Below are positions 8,388 through 16,618 of a DNA stretch of 27,445 nucleotides, piece by piece. Both the position numbers and the translations under genes were made by a program. Source of the DNA: Spirochaetales bacterium (GTDB taxonomy: Bacteria > Spirochaetota > Spirochaetia > DSM-2461); assembly GCA_002748225.1 (NCBI GenBank), contig PDRU01000081.1:1-27445 (forward strand), read 5' to 3'. The stretch's first letter is position 1, and each line of letters begins with the position of its first letter. The notes below the pieces were generated by a model that did not search any database, was not told where the DNA came from, and saw nothing but the letters and a program-made list of their open reading frames with translations.

Positions 8388-8396
8388 AGGCGCCAG
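8374..8396 (-). terminator. hairpin directly after the argH pseudogene stop
   Basis: CTGGCGCC (8374-8381) and GGCGCCAG (8389-8396) form a perfect 8-base stem with a 7-base loop, one base after the argH stop on the minus strand. No U-tract follows, so it is a stable hairpin with possible terminator or RNA-end function rather than a textbook intrinsic terminator. Confidence 0.5.
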
Positions 8397-8397
8397 T

Positions 8398-9462
8398 CTA
8401 CAGAAGGTTCACATTCCGGCCGGCCAGAGACCGCATGGCCTCCCCCACAGCCCGGGCACGCTCCTCATTCGCCGCCAGAAGCTCTTCCAGAGCTCCCTCA
8501 GCCTTATCCAGCCCCAGATTCCCCGCAAAGCCCGCACCCTGCCGGTTTTCTATGGCCTGGTAAGGGTTACCGGCCGGATACTTCTCCGGATGCATTCCCA
8601 CCTCCCGGTAGGCGTCCCGGAAGGTCATGCCCCCTTTCTCAATTCAGCCACCTTCAGCATGGCCAGAACCGTATCCGCGGCACGCAGAACCGGGCCTTTG
8701 GTGTCCTGATAATCCCGGTTGTACCCGGAGGGCAGGCTGCGGATAATGCCCTTAACCTGCATGGAAGCGGCATTCACCGAAGCCGCGCGGGAACGCATCA
8801 GCTCCAGTCCGTCAGGATTACGCTTCTGCGGCATAATGCTTGACCCGGTACACAGCTCCGGGGGCAGGGTAAACCAGCCGAACTCCGGCAGAGAGAACAA
8901 AATAAGGTCGGAGGCCAGTTTCGACATGCTCACCGCCAGCTGATCCAGAGCATCAAGCAGCCGCGACTCAAACTTCCCGCGTGAGAGTCCCCCGTAAGCG
9001 GCGTTGTTCTGTATGCGGGAAAAGCCCAGTAAATGCGCCGTCCATTCCCTGTCCAGAGGCAGAGGGGTGCCATAGCCGGCCCCCGAACCCAGAGGGCACT
9101 GGTCCAGAAAATCATACAAAGAAGACAGCCCCCGCAGATCGTCAAGAATCAGCTCGGCAAAACCGCCGGCCCACAGGCCCACAGACGAAGGCATGGCCGG
9201 CTGCATGTGAGTGCGCCCGGGCATGGGTGTGCCTTTATGCCGTTCAGCCAGTTCCAGCAGGGCCCCCGCCAGAGCTCCGGCCGTCTTTACAGCCTCAAAA
9301 AGATACTGCCGCATCCACAGACGCATAACCGTCAGCACCTGATCGTTACGGCTGCGCCCCAGATGTATGCGCTTCCCGTCTTCTCCGCACATAATCATCT
9401 CCAACGGTAAATTCCTCCACCAGCCTGTTCAATTCGTATCCTTTTGCCCAAAGTTTACTCAT
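8398..9462 (-). pseudogene. argH: argininosuccinate lyase, broken by two internal deletions
   Basis: Three fragments of one argH can be read. An ATG at 9462, with GAGG 7 bases upstream, begins MSKLWAKGYELNRLVEEF, a normal ArgH N-terminus, but homology stops at about residue 24. The next frame (about 9389 to 8625) resumes at GEDGKRIHLGRSRNDQ and keeps the conserved GRTHMQPAMP and the signature CTGSSIMPQKRNPDG. A third frame (8628 to 8398) holds the C-terminal GMTFRDAYREVG part. Compared with the usual length of about 460 residues, roughly 75 residues are missing at the first junction (near 9387-9395) and about 35 at the second (near 8625-8645); both change frame. The remaining blocks are well conserved, so inactivation looks recent. 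No other arginine genes are in the window. A re-initiated middle fragment could be made but would lack both ends. Confidence 0.88.
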
Positions 9463-9633
9463 AACGCGTCCTCACACACCGGAAAACCGGAAAGAATAAT
9501 GCCAGTATAGCTCTTCAATGCTGTAAAAGGGAATCTGCAGGGCCATTTCCGGCACTATAGTGCAGTATTTTCCCTTCCATCTTCAGCTTTCCCGGGGTAT
9601 TATTGGGTTACCACTCTAATTGGGAGGCCTGAA

Positions 9634-10305
9634 ATGAAACGTTCTATTATGATTATTACCCTGAGCCTTGCGGTATTATCGGTACTGTCTGCCGCAAGTC
9701 CCAAGTTTGACAAACTCAACGAAGCACAGCGCTACGATCTGGCAAAAGCCTATGCACTTGTCGCTGACCGTTTTGATGAACTCAAGCAGTCTGAAAGAGC
9801 AAAGGGCTACCGGCAGATGGCCGAAAAGATTTTCCCCGGATACAAGCAGTCGGTTCCCGAACCCGCGGAAAAAGCAGCAAAGAGTGTTGAACCGGTCGAC
9901 AAACCAGTCGCACTCAGCACACCCGGAGATACAGCTTCCATTTACTATTTCAACAAAGTTCTTAAAGGTGTATTCACGGAAAATCTGAATCTTACCCTGA
10001 ACACTCTGGCAGATCCCCTCTACCTGCCTCAATACGACAAGGGTATTAATAAAGAATACGCGGCTTCAGAACTGCAGTGGGCTTTTGACAAATACGATTT
10101 GGAATCCATGTCGCCCTCTGATGTTTTCCAAATGGACACTATCCAGGTAACTTCCCTGAACAACGGCTACTGGAGACTGGATATTCAGACACAGCCCGGT
10201 TACGGAGAAGCTGTGCCGGTAACATTCTGGTCTGAAAAAATGGGTTTCTATTTCCGCAAGTATTCGGAAGGCTGGCGCCTGGCAGCTATCGGACCTGTTC
10301 AGTAA
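9634..10305 (+). CDS. unrecognised exported protein, 223 residues
   Basis: A strong ribosome site (GGGAGG, 6 bases before the ATG) and a clear signal peptide (about residues 1-21, ending LSAAS) support a real secreted or periplasmic protein. The mature part has a helical, charged N-terminal segment (about 23-70, with FDKLNEAQRYDLAKAYALVADRF), a proline/alanine/lysine linker (about 73-95) and a mixed C-terminal domain rich in aromatics (about 100-223). The C-terminal part resembles in style an NTF2-like or DUF4440-like fold (ending YSEGWRLAAIGPVQ), but I do not recognise a family. It is monocistronic: argH diverges upstream and a hairpin at 10314-10338 follows. Confidence 0.8.
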   Translation: MKRSIMIITLSLAVLSVLSAASPKFDKLNEAQRYDLAKAYALVADRFDELKQSERAKGYRQMAEKIFPGYKQSVPEPAEKAAKSVEPVDKPVALSTPGDTASIYYFNKVLKGVFTENLNLTLNTLADPLYLPQYDKGINKEYAASELQWAFDKYDLESMSPSDVFQMDTIQVTSLNNGYWRLDIQTQPGYGEAVPVTFWSEKMGFYFRKYSEGWRLAAIGPVQ

Positions 10306-10313
10306 TCCGCTCT

Positions 10314-10338
10314 GCGGCTCATTGTCAAAATGGGCCGC
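10314..10338. terminator. hairpin between converging genes
   Basis: GCGGCTCATT (10314-10323) pairs with AATGGGCCGC (10329-10338) over ten positions with one U-G wobble and a 5-base loop. It lies 9 bases after the stop of the exported protein and 16 bases before the end of the minus-strand CxxCxxCC gene, the place expected for a shared terminator. No U-tract follows on either strand. Confidence 0.5.
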
Positions 10339-10353
10339 GGGCTTTACCGCCTG

Positions 10354-10668
10354 TCACTTTATTCTCAGAGCAACACGCGGACGGGGCAGCCAGCGGGGCC
10401 TCAAACGCATAACATAACCGCAGCTGGGGGGAAGATAGGGCGCAAATAAAGCCCTCCAGATATTCACCCGGCGGCACAGGGGATAAACTCTTAACCGCCT
10501 TGAATAAATGCGGCAGAGACGGGTCTGTTCGTCCAGCCACGGACAGGGCCGGGACAGATCAATTTCCCAGCAGCCGTCAGGCAGCCGTCTCTTCTGATAG
10601 CAGCACAGACCGCAGCAGCGGCAGTGCGACTCCCATTTAGTCCAGCGGCGCAAAACTTCCCGATTCAT
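10354..10668 (-). CDS. CxxCxxCC metal-cluster protein (YkgJ / UPF0153 type)
   Basis: This small basic protein has the family's cysteine layout: C16-x2-C19-x2-C22-C23 near the start, then CPWLDEQTRLCRIYSRR (Cys42 and Cys52), Cys65 and Cys83. The family is annotated as binding zinc or an iron-sulfur cluster; its reaction is unknown. I chose ATG 10668, giving 104 residues. An in-frame GTG at 10704 would add 12 residues that lie deeper in the upstream gene. Either way the start overlaps the end of the NHL/VWA gene (stop at 10637) by at least 32 bases, so the two are probably translationally coupled. It is the last gene of the run that starts at galK. Confidence 0.82.
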   Translation of the reverse strand: MNREVLRRWTKWESHCRCCGLCCYQKRRLPDGCWEIDLSRPCPWLDEQTRLCRIYSRRLRVYPLCRRVNIWRALFAPYLPPSCGYVMRLRPRWLPRPRVALRIK

Positions 10669-12694
10669 CCCGGCCGCTTTTTTTAAGATAAATAACTTCC
10701 ACACCTACAGGCAGGAATTCCCGTCCAAAACCTGCCGGATGAGGCGTACGCCAGACAATGGTATACCGTCCGGCGGCCATGGAACGCAGCTGACGGACAA
10801 TTTGCCCGGAACCTTCAGGACTCAGCATGTACGACGCGGAGCCGCCGGTCTGAGCCGCAATATAGTCCAGTTCCGGACTGCGGAGATCGGGATCGGCATA
10901 AACCGGATAAAAGACAATGCCGTTATTGGCCATCAGCCGGGCCGTTTCCACCAGACCGTACCGGTCAAAGGCGCCGGCGGACGGAAGACGGTTAACAAAG
11001 GCCGCGACAGCCTTCCGTTCTCTGCGGGCAACCAGATCTGTGGCAGCCAGACGCAGAGCTTCATCCCACTCAACCAGCCGTGAACCCACGGCTTCTTTTG
11101 TTAACCTTTCAAACGCCTGCGCGCTCTCTCCGGGCAGAATTTCTTCCACCGCCGTCCGGGAACCCGCGCCTGCTAAAGACAGGGAATCACCGGTTTCCAG
11201 GGCGGACGCCAGCTGACCGGCGCCTTTCATGAGAAAACGGACGTCCTGGGCCGAACCGGATAAATCCGCTACAGCAGCAATGCTTACCGCTGTATCTGTA
11301 GAAGAGGTCCAGTCCAGTTCCGGAGTTCCCAGCAGCTGTTCTCCGTCAAAGACACGGAAATTGGTTGCGTCAAGGCCGCGGATGGGATGTCCCGTACGGT
11401 CCTTAACGGTCAGATCGACGGCAATATCCGGATACGCATCAGCCCGGACGGAGTTGAGAGTAACATCCAGTCCGCCGTAAAGAGTGGAAAGAGGCGTCAG
11501 CAGAACAATACGGTCACCATTAAAATCGGCCACCGCCAGATTCCCGTTTTCATCCGGAAAAACAGAGGTAATAAGATGCTCTCCTTCACCCAGATCAGCC
11601 TCCTGTGTCAGAGCGCCCGACTCCAGATCCACACGGAGAATGCGGTTGCCGTCGGCAATAAGAAGACTGCCCTTGTAGAGGGTCATGCCTTCAGGCGCAT
11701 TCAGGCCTTCGGTAATAAGGGGCCCCAGGTAATTTCCCGAGGTATCAAACACATCAACAGTTTTCCGCAGGGAATCGGCCACAAAAACCCTTTCTTCCTG
11801 ACAGGCAATACCCGAAACCCCTTCAAATCCGGAAAAACGCCCGCGCGCTTCAATATTCAATACATGATTCCCGTTCAGATCCCATTTGGCCACACGCCGG
11901 TTTCCCCAGTCGCTGACATACACATAAGCACCGTCCGGAGAAAGGGCCATGTACTGAGGCCCCAGAAAACTGTTCTCCTCCCGGCCGCTGCTGCCCCAGC
12001 TGTCTATTCTGTAGCCTCTGCGGTACTTGTCCAGGGAAAGAACGGATATGCGGTCAGCCTGAAATTCTGTAACAAGAAGCCGTCCGTCTCCGGTATCCAG
12101 CACATCAAAGGGTCTGTCAAAACCTTCCACTCCGCCTTCATAGCGCTCTACCAGCGCTCCGTTGGCATCTGTACGGATTATTTCACCGCCGACATAGGAG
12201 GTAATCAGAAGGCCGCCTGAACCGTCGCCGGCACTCCGGGCTGTGCCGGGCCGCTTGAAAAAGGAAACGCCGTCTTCCCGGCCTTTAAAGGAAATAAGAG
12301 GTATCCATTCATCATCTACCGGTATTTCTTCCTCACCGGAAAGTCTGCGGCGCAGCTGTTCCGCCTTGTTGATCAGAACGCTGGAGGCCTCAGAGTCTTC
12401 CGCCAGTGCGCTCCAGACTTTCAGGGCCGAATCTTCCATGCCGTAACGCCAGTAAGCCCGCCCCAGCCATTCCTGTATCTGCGGATTCACCGGATCCAGT
12501 GTCAAAGCCTGCTCCATGGACAGCAGCGCCTTGCCCGGCAGGCCGTCATTCAGTGCAATAACTCCCCAGCGCCATTCATCCAGGGCCTTGACGGCCTCCA
12601 GACTCAGCTCCTGAGCCCCGGCGTGTCCCCCGGCCGCAAACAGAAATACCAGAAGCAAAAAGAAATGCAATCTACAAGATTTCCGGTTTACCAT
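10637..12694 (-). CDS. exported TPR / NHL-propeller / von Willebrand A protein
   Basis: A 685-residue secreted protein in three parts. After a signal peptide (about 1-27, cleavage near AGA-QEL) come TPR-like helices (about 34-120). Next is a beta-propeller of NHL type (about 150-400) with repeats such as GPQYMALSPDGAYVYVSDWGNRRVAKWD and ADSLRKTVDVFDTSG. The C-terminal part (about 410-660) has an Ig-like strand region and a VWA domain with an intact MIDAS motif D477-L-S-G-S481. Such proteins serve as scaffolds for protein contacts in the envelope; no enzyme motif is seen. The start overlaps the end of the upstream TPR gene by 23 bases and its own end overlaps the CxxCxxCC gene, so all are coupled in one operon. 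Its binding partner is unknown. Confidence 0.88.
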   Translation of the reverse strand: MVNRKSCRLHFFLLLVFLFAAGGHAGAQELSLEAVKALDEWRWGVIALNDGLPGKALLSMEQALTLDPVNPQIQEWLGRAYWRYGMEDSALKVWSALAEDSEASSVLINKAEQLRRRLSGEEEIPVDDEWIPLISFKGREDGVSFFKRPGTARSAGDGSGGLLITSYVGGEIIRTDANGALVERYEGGVEGFDRPFDVLDTGDGRLLVTEFQADRISVLSLDKYRRGYRIDSWGSSGREENSFLGPQYMALSPDGAYVYVSDWGNRRVAKWDLNGNHVLNIEARGRFSGFEGVSGIACQEERVFVADSLRKTVDVFDTSGNYLGPLITEGLNAPEGMTLYKGSLLIADGNRILRVDLESGALTQEADLGEGEHLITSVFPDENGNLAVADFNGDRIVLLTPLSTLYGGLDVTLNSVRADAYPDIAVDLTVKDRTGHPIRGLDATNFRVFDGEQLLGTPELDWTSSTDTAVSIAAVADLSGSAQDVRFLMKGAGQLASALETGDSLSLAGAGSRTAVEEILPGESAQAFERLTKEAVGSRLVEWDEALRLAATDLVARRERKAVAAFVNRLPSAGAFDRYGLVETARLMANNGIVFYPVYADPDLRSPELDYIAAQTGGSASYMLSPEGSGQIVRQLRSMAAGRYTIVWRTPHPAGFGREFLPVGVEVIYLKKSGRDESGSFAPLD

Positions 12695-13358
12695 GGATTC
12701 TCACCGCCTCCAGATGTTCTTTAATAACCGCATCGTCCGGCCGTAACAAAAGAGCCTCCGTCAGATACCGTACAGCATCAGGAATATTTCCCGAGCGGAA
12801 AAGCGCCCACCCCAGCGAATCCATATAAGACGCATTTTCCGGATTCTCTTCAACAGCCATACGGCACAGCTCCACGGCCTCATCCAGATTTTCGCCGCTT
12901 TCAGCCAGCAAATATCCCAGTCCATTGGCTGCATTGGCATTATTATCGTCCAGTTTTACTGCTTCACGGTAACTGTCCATGGCCAAATCCCCTCGTCCCT
13001 GGCGCCATTGACAGTACCCCAGAGCCGACCACGCCTGAGGCGAGAGAAAACCTTCCTGCAGAACTTCCCGGGCATTTTTCTCAGCCTGCTGCAGCTCGCC
13101 TTCTTCCACCTGAAGCCAGACAATCAGCATACGCGCCTGATACATCCGTGCCAGGTTCTCTTCACTGCTAAGTACCTGAAAAAGCAGACGCAGGGCATCC
13201 TCACGCTCACCAAGGCGGGAGTGGCATAAAGCCATATAATATGCCAGTTCGCCATCTTCGGCCGGATCGGCTTTTTCCGACAAAAAAAGCTCCAGAGCTG
13301 AAGCGTAACGGCCTTCTTCGTAGAGTTTTACAGCATCTTCCCGGATGTCATAACTCAT
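12672..13358 (-). CDS. TPR-repeat protein
   Basis: This 228-residue protein has no signal peptide and is built almost entirely of tetratricopeptide repeats. Clear ones are at residues 6-39 (AVKLYEEGRYASALELF), about 107-140 (AWSALGYCQWRQGRGDLAMDSYREAVKLD), 142-175 and 176-209 (ASYMDSLGWALFRSGNIPDAVRYLTEALLL). It is likely a cytoplasmic protein-contact scaffold. Its ATG shares one base with the galK stop (TGATG), and its end overlaps the NHL/VWA gene by 23 bases, showing tight translational coupling on both sides. The functional link between a sugar-kinase homologue and these scaffolds is not evident. Confidence 0.88.
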   Translation of the reverse strand: MSYDIREDAVKLYEEGRYASALELFLSEKADPAEDGELAYYMALCHSRLGEREDALRLLFQVLSSEENLARMYQARMLIVWLQVEEGELQQAEKNAREVLQEGFLSPQAWSALGYCQWRQGRGDLAMDSYREAVKLDDNNANAANGLGYLLAESGENLDEAVELCRMAVEENPENASYMDSLGWALFRSGNIPDAVRYLTEALLLRPDDAVIKEHLEAVRIHGKPEIL

Positions 13359-14518
13359 CAGGCCTCTCCTGAAAGATGCACACTGGCCCCTTCACCGGGA
13401 ACAACCGGAAAAACACTGGCCTTAAAACCGAATATCCGGTCGTATTCTTCCAGACGGGCTTCGTAGTCGGCAGTGCTTTCCGTATTCATAAGGGTTACGG
13501 TACAGCCTCCAAAACCTCCGCCTATCATACGGGCGCCGTAAACACCTTCGGTTTCCACGGCACGTTTGGTCAGCCAGTCCAGCTCCGGACAGGATATTTC
13601 CAGATTATCGCGCAGACTTTCATGAGAACGGAACAGTATACGTCCGGCCACATCGTAAGCACCGGATGTTAAAGATTTACGGAAGTCGCAAATACGGATA
13701 TTTTCCTTAACCTGATGCAGGCAGACCCGCCTGGCACGCTCGCTTAAACCCTCAACGGTGCTGGAAAGGTCGTTCTGGGACAGATCCCGGAAAAGCATTT
13801 TGCCCTGTTTCATTCCCAGAACTTCTTCACACTCGCGGCAGCAGGCATCAAACTCCGCCTTTTCTTCATCGCTCATGGTTTCCGTTACCTGGGAATCGGT
13901 AGCCAGCAGTGTCAGCTTGTTCGCAGGAAACACAAAATAGTCCATATTGAGGTTCTGAAGGTCGAGAAGACACAGCTGGTTGGGACGGGCATGATAACAG
14001 ACCATGGGAGAGGCAAAACTCTCCCGAAGCCCCATAAAGGTTTTTTCAGACCAGTCGGCCGCCTCAATAAGAGTGAGCGGCGGCAGCTTCAGCTCAAAGA
14101 GCTCGTTCACGGCAAGAGCCGTGGCCAGAACCATGGCCGAAGATGAAGCCAGACCAATTCCCATGGGAACTTCACTGAACAGGGTAATGTTCATACCCTG
14201 CAGTGTGCAGCCTTTGTCCATCAGGGAATGAATAACGCCTTTACAGTAATTGGCCCAGCGGTTTTCCCTTTTGAACTTCAGCCCCGACAGAGTGGACTTC
14301 TTCCGTTCGTTCAGATTACCTGAATAAAACCGCAGCGAATTATCCGATCGCCGGGAGGCGGCAACATAAAAACGCCGATCAATACCCAAAGACAGAACAC
14401 AGCCCTTTCCATATTCTCCGTGCTCGCCGAATAAGTCCATTTTACCGGGAACACTGACAATTACTGAGGGCTTTTTTCTGTACTCTTTCTCGTGGAAAGC
14501 AGATATTTGTTCAATCAA
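13358..14518 (-). CDS. galK: galactokinase-family GHMP kinase with altered sugar-site residues
   Basis: The 386 residues follow galactokinase throughout: PGKMDLFGEHGEYGKG (24-39), the ATP-loop segment VPMGIGLASSSAMV (117-130) and GGGFGGCT (333-340). It should phosphorylate a sugar C1-OH with ATP in the cytoplasm. Two sugar-contact positions differ. The family's GEHTDY is GEHGEY here (Asp to Glu at 35), and the catalytic Asp of the MDQF segment appears as Glu166 in LRESFAS. The substrate may therefore not be galactose. The start is a TTG at 14518; a stop lies 8 codons upstream in frame, and a GGGG stretch about 6 bases away is the only ribosome site. The next ATG is inside the sugar motif. No galT or galE is nearby. 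Confidence 0.82.
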   Translation of the reverse strand: MIEQISAFHEKEYRKKPSVIVSVPGKMDLFGEHGEYGKGCVLSLGIDRRFYVAASRRSDNSLRFYSGNLNERKKSTLSGLKFKRENRWANYCKGVIHSLMDKGCTLQGMNITLFSEVPMGIGLASSSAMVLATALAVNELFELKLPPLTLIEAADWSEKTFMGLRESFASPMVCYHARPNQLCLLDLQNLNMDYFVFPANKLTLLATDSQVTETMSDEEKAEFDACCRECEEVLGMKQGKMLFRDLSQNDLSSTVEGLSERARRVCLHQVKENIRICDFRKSLTSGAYDVAGRILFRSHESLRDNLEISCPELDWLTKRAVETEGVYGARMIGGGFGGCTVTLMNTESTADYEARLEEYDRIFGFKASVFPVVPGEGASVHLSGEA

Positions 14519-14563
14519 TTGAGGCCCCGCCGCTTAAATGGGTTTTTCCCACTGTTTTACATG

Positions 14564-14592
14564 ATTCTAAGCGGAGTTTGGCGGAGAATCAA
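14564..14592 (-). promoter_or_regulatory. promoter for the galK operon
   Basis: On the minus strand TTGATT (14587-14592) and TAGAAT (14564-14569) are 17 bases apart. Transcription would start near 14557, about 40 bases before the TTG start, with a small TGGG/CCCA hairpin in the leader. It separates galK from the rho-rpmE unit upstream. Confidence 0.55.
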
Positions 14593-14618
14593 GAAAAGCC
14601 TTAATTTTTAAACAAGAC

Positions 14619-14822
14619 TTAACTTTTTATGCCGTATTTCCTGTTAAAACGCTCAACACGCCCGGCGGTATCCACCAGTTTCTGCTTACCGGTAAAGAAC
14701 GGGTGGCATTTGGAACAGATTTCAAGCTCCATATCCCCTACCGTCGAAAAAGTTTCAAAACTGTTGCCGCAGGCACATGTAACCTTTGCGGGCTTGTATT
14801 CGGGATGTATTCCTTCTTTCAT
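14619..14822 (-). CDS. rpmE: 50S ribosomal protein L31, zinc-binding type
   Basis: A 67-residue protein matching L31 over its whole length: MKEGIHPEYKPAKVTCACGN, then FSTVGDMELEICSKCHPFFTGK. The four cysteines C16, C18, C36 and C39 are all present, so this is the zinc-containing form of L31 rather than the zinc-free paralogue. It binds the large subunit near the subunit interface. The ATG is 11 bases after the rho stop, with AAGGA upstream. Rho-L31 adjacency is widespread in bacteria and supports both calls. Confidence 0.97.
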   Translation of the reverse strand: MKEGIHPEYKPAKVTCACGNSFETFSTVGDMELEICSKCHPFFTGKQKLVDTAGRVERFNRKYGIKS

Positions 14823-14833
14823 AATCTCAATCC

Positions 14834-16498
14834 TTATTCCATCCGTCCGGAGGTATTCATTCCTTTCAGAAACGCCTCATTATTCTTGGTCTTGCGCATC
14901 TTGTCAACGATCATCTCTGTAGATTCCAGATCGTCCATGGGACTCATAACCTTTCTGAGAATCCACATTTTGTTCAATTCTTCCGTTGAAAGCAGCAGAT
15001 CTTCTTTCCGCGTGCTCGACTTCTTCACATTAAAGGCCGGGTAAACCCGTTTATCGGCCAGGCGTCTGTCCAGTGACAGTTCCATGTTACCCGTACCTTT
15101 GAACTCTTCAAAAATAACTTCATCCATCCGGCTGCCGGTTTCAATAAGCGCGGTAGCCACAATGGTCAGACTGCCTCCGTTTTCAATATTCCGGGCCGCG
15201 CCGAAGAAACGCTTTGGTTTATGCAGAGCGTTTGAATCCACACCGCCGGAAAGGATTTTGCCGCTGGTGGGCACGGTCTGGTTATAGGCCCGGGCCAGAC
15301 GGGTAATGGAATCGAGAAGAATAACCACGTCTTTTTTATGCTCAACAAGCCGGCGCGACTTTTCCAGCACCATTTCAGCCACCTGAACATGCCGGGTTGC
15401 CTGCTCGTCAAACGTGGAGGCAATAACCTCACCCTGAACACTGCGCTGCATATCGGTAACTTCTTCCGGTCTTTCATCAATGAGCAGCACAATTAAATGC
15501 ACATCCGGATGATTCTCCGTTATGGCATTGGCAATTTTTTGCAGGATAACGGTTTTTCCTGATTTCGGCGGAGAAACGATCAGCCCTCTCTGTCCTTTTC
15601 CAATGGGACAGAACAGATTAATAATCCGGGTGGAAGGATCTCCAACCCGGGTTTCCATATTCAGCCGCTCTGTCGGATAAAGCGGTGTCAGGTTTTCAAA
15701 GGCCACTCTGGTCTGGGCCACTCCCGGCTCATCGTAGTTAACCGTGACAACCCGCAGCATGGCAAAAAAGCGCTCGCCTTCCTTGGGTGAACGGATCTGG
15801 CCGTAAACTGTGTCGCCGGTTTTCAGATTGAACAGGCGGATCTGGCTGGGAGAAATGTAGATATCATCGGTCCCCGGCAGATAGGAATTCTGGGGGGAAC
15901 GCAGAAATCCATAGCCGTCAGGCAGAATTTCCAATGAGCCGTAGGCATAAATTACACCGCCCTTTTCAATGTGCGTTGTGAGGAGCTGAAAAATAATTTC
16001 CTGCTTTTTCATGGGAATAAGCTCTTCTTTTTTCAGTCCCAGATCCTGAGCCATTTCCCGCAGTTCCGGCATGGTTGTTTTGGACAGATCGTTTATAAGG
16101 ATCTTCGGAGCATCCGGGTCGTGCTGGGGAGCTTTTATATTTCCCCGGCCTGTACCCCGTTTTCCCCTCCGGCGGCCGCCGGATTTAGAGGGAGCCTCCA
16201 AACTTTCATTTTCAGCAGCCGCTTTTTCCGGCTGAGCTGCCATGTCCGGAGTAACATTTTCCGGGGGGGGCGAACTTCCTTCACTGTCGGCTGTATCTTT
16301 GTTTTTTTCTACTTTAACTTTCTTCTTGCGTACTTTAACCTTTGCATCCGGGGATTCATTATCCTCACGGTTTGCACTGCCGCCGTTCACGCTCCGGACC
16401 ACCACTGTTTTCGGGCGGTCATTGCCGGGATCCGCGGTAGAATTCTCATCTTCCGGCCGCAAATCCAGTTCTTTCTGTTCGGGTAATAAATCCGACAC
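14834..16498 (-). CDS. rho: transcription termination factor Rho with long charged N-terminal region
   Basis: Rho is the hexameric RNA helicase that ends untranslated transcripts. From the chosen start the order is a charged, probably disordered region (1-135, rich in Lys, Glu and Pro, with a GGRRRGKRGTGRG patch), a Rho N helix bundle (138-177), an RNA-binding cold-shock-like domain (185-250; DGYGFLRSPQNSYLPGTDDIYIS) and the ATPase with Walker A SPPKSGKT (309-316) and Walker B VVILLDSITRLARAYN. I chose GTG at 16498 because AGGAAGG lies 8 bases upstream. An in-frame TTG at 16537 would add 13 residues but has no ribosome site. The protein is about 554 residues, longer than the E. coli form because of the N-terminal insertion, a pattern seen in several phyla. 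It is co-transcribed with rpmE. Confidence 0.97.
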   Translation of the reverse strand: MSDLLPEQKELDLRPEDENSTADPGNDRPKTVVVRSVNGGSANREDNESPDAKVKVRKKKVKVEKNKDTADSEGSSPPPENVTPDMAAQPEKAAAENESLEAPSKSGGRRRGKRGTGRGNIKAPQHDPDAPKILINDLSKTTMPELREMAQDLGLKKEELIPMKKQEIIFQLLTTHIEKGGVIYAYGSLEILPDGYGFLRSPQNSYLPGTDDIYISPSQIRLFNLKTGDTVYGQIRSPKEGERFFAMLRVVTVNYDEPGVAQTRVAFENLTPLYPTERLNMETRVGDPSTRIINLFCPIGKGQRGLIVSPPKSGKTVILQKIANAITENHPDVHLIVLLIDERPEEVTDMQRSVQGEVIASTFDEQATRHVQVAEMVLEKSRRLVEHKKDVVILLDSITRLARAYNQTVPTSGKILSGGVDSNALHKPKRFFGAARNIENGGSLTIVATALIETGSRMDEVIFEEFKGTGNMELSLDRRLADKRVYPAFNVKKSSTRKEDLLLSTEELNKMWILRKVMSPMDDLESTEMIVDKMRKTKNNEAFLKGMNTSGRME

Positions 16499-16567
16499 GC
16501 TCAAAACCTTCCTATTGTTGAATATCCCGAAGACCAATAGACATTTATCCGGCTTCAGGCTTGTTTG

Positions 16568-16614
16568 TTATGATTTTCCGCATACCAGGGCAGGAGGGAA
16601 CATAAAGTCCCTCC
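16568..16614 (-). promoter_or_regulatory. rho leader: hairpin and possible 11-residue leader peptide
   Basis: The minus-strand leader contains the perfect inverted repeat GGAGGGA/TCCCTCC (16608-16614 and 16593-16599). A short reading frame from ATG 16603 to TAA 16568 encodes MFPPALVCGKS, with GGAGGG 5 bases before the ATG. Rho autoregulates through its leader in E. coli, so this could be a control element. The caveat is that the predicted transcription start (near 16612) falls inside the first arm and the ribosome site. Confidence 0.3.
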
Positions 16615-16618
16615 ACCC

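Noticed and set aside
8133..8843. 236-codon plus-strand frame spanning the end of the FecR gene and argH
   Set aside because: It starts in another frame of the FecR coiled-coil and continues antisense to argH; proline/arginine-rich shadow with no start signal.
9463..9633. Promoters in the argH / exported-protein divergent gap
   Set aside because: TATTAT (9598-9603) and TATACT-like boxes exist but no -35 sits at proper spacing on either strand. The gap holds nothing I can name beyond the two ribosome sites.
11387..12220. 277-codon plus-strand open frame inside the NHL/VWA gene
   Set aside because: Antisense to a well-supported multidomain protein; composition is that of a shadow frame with no recognisable domain.
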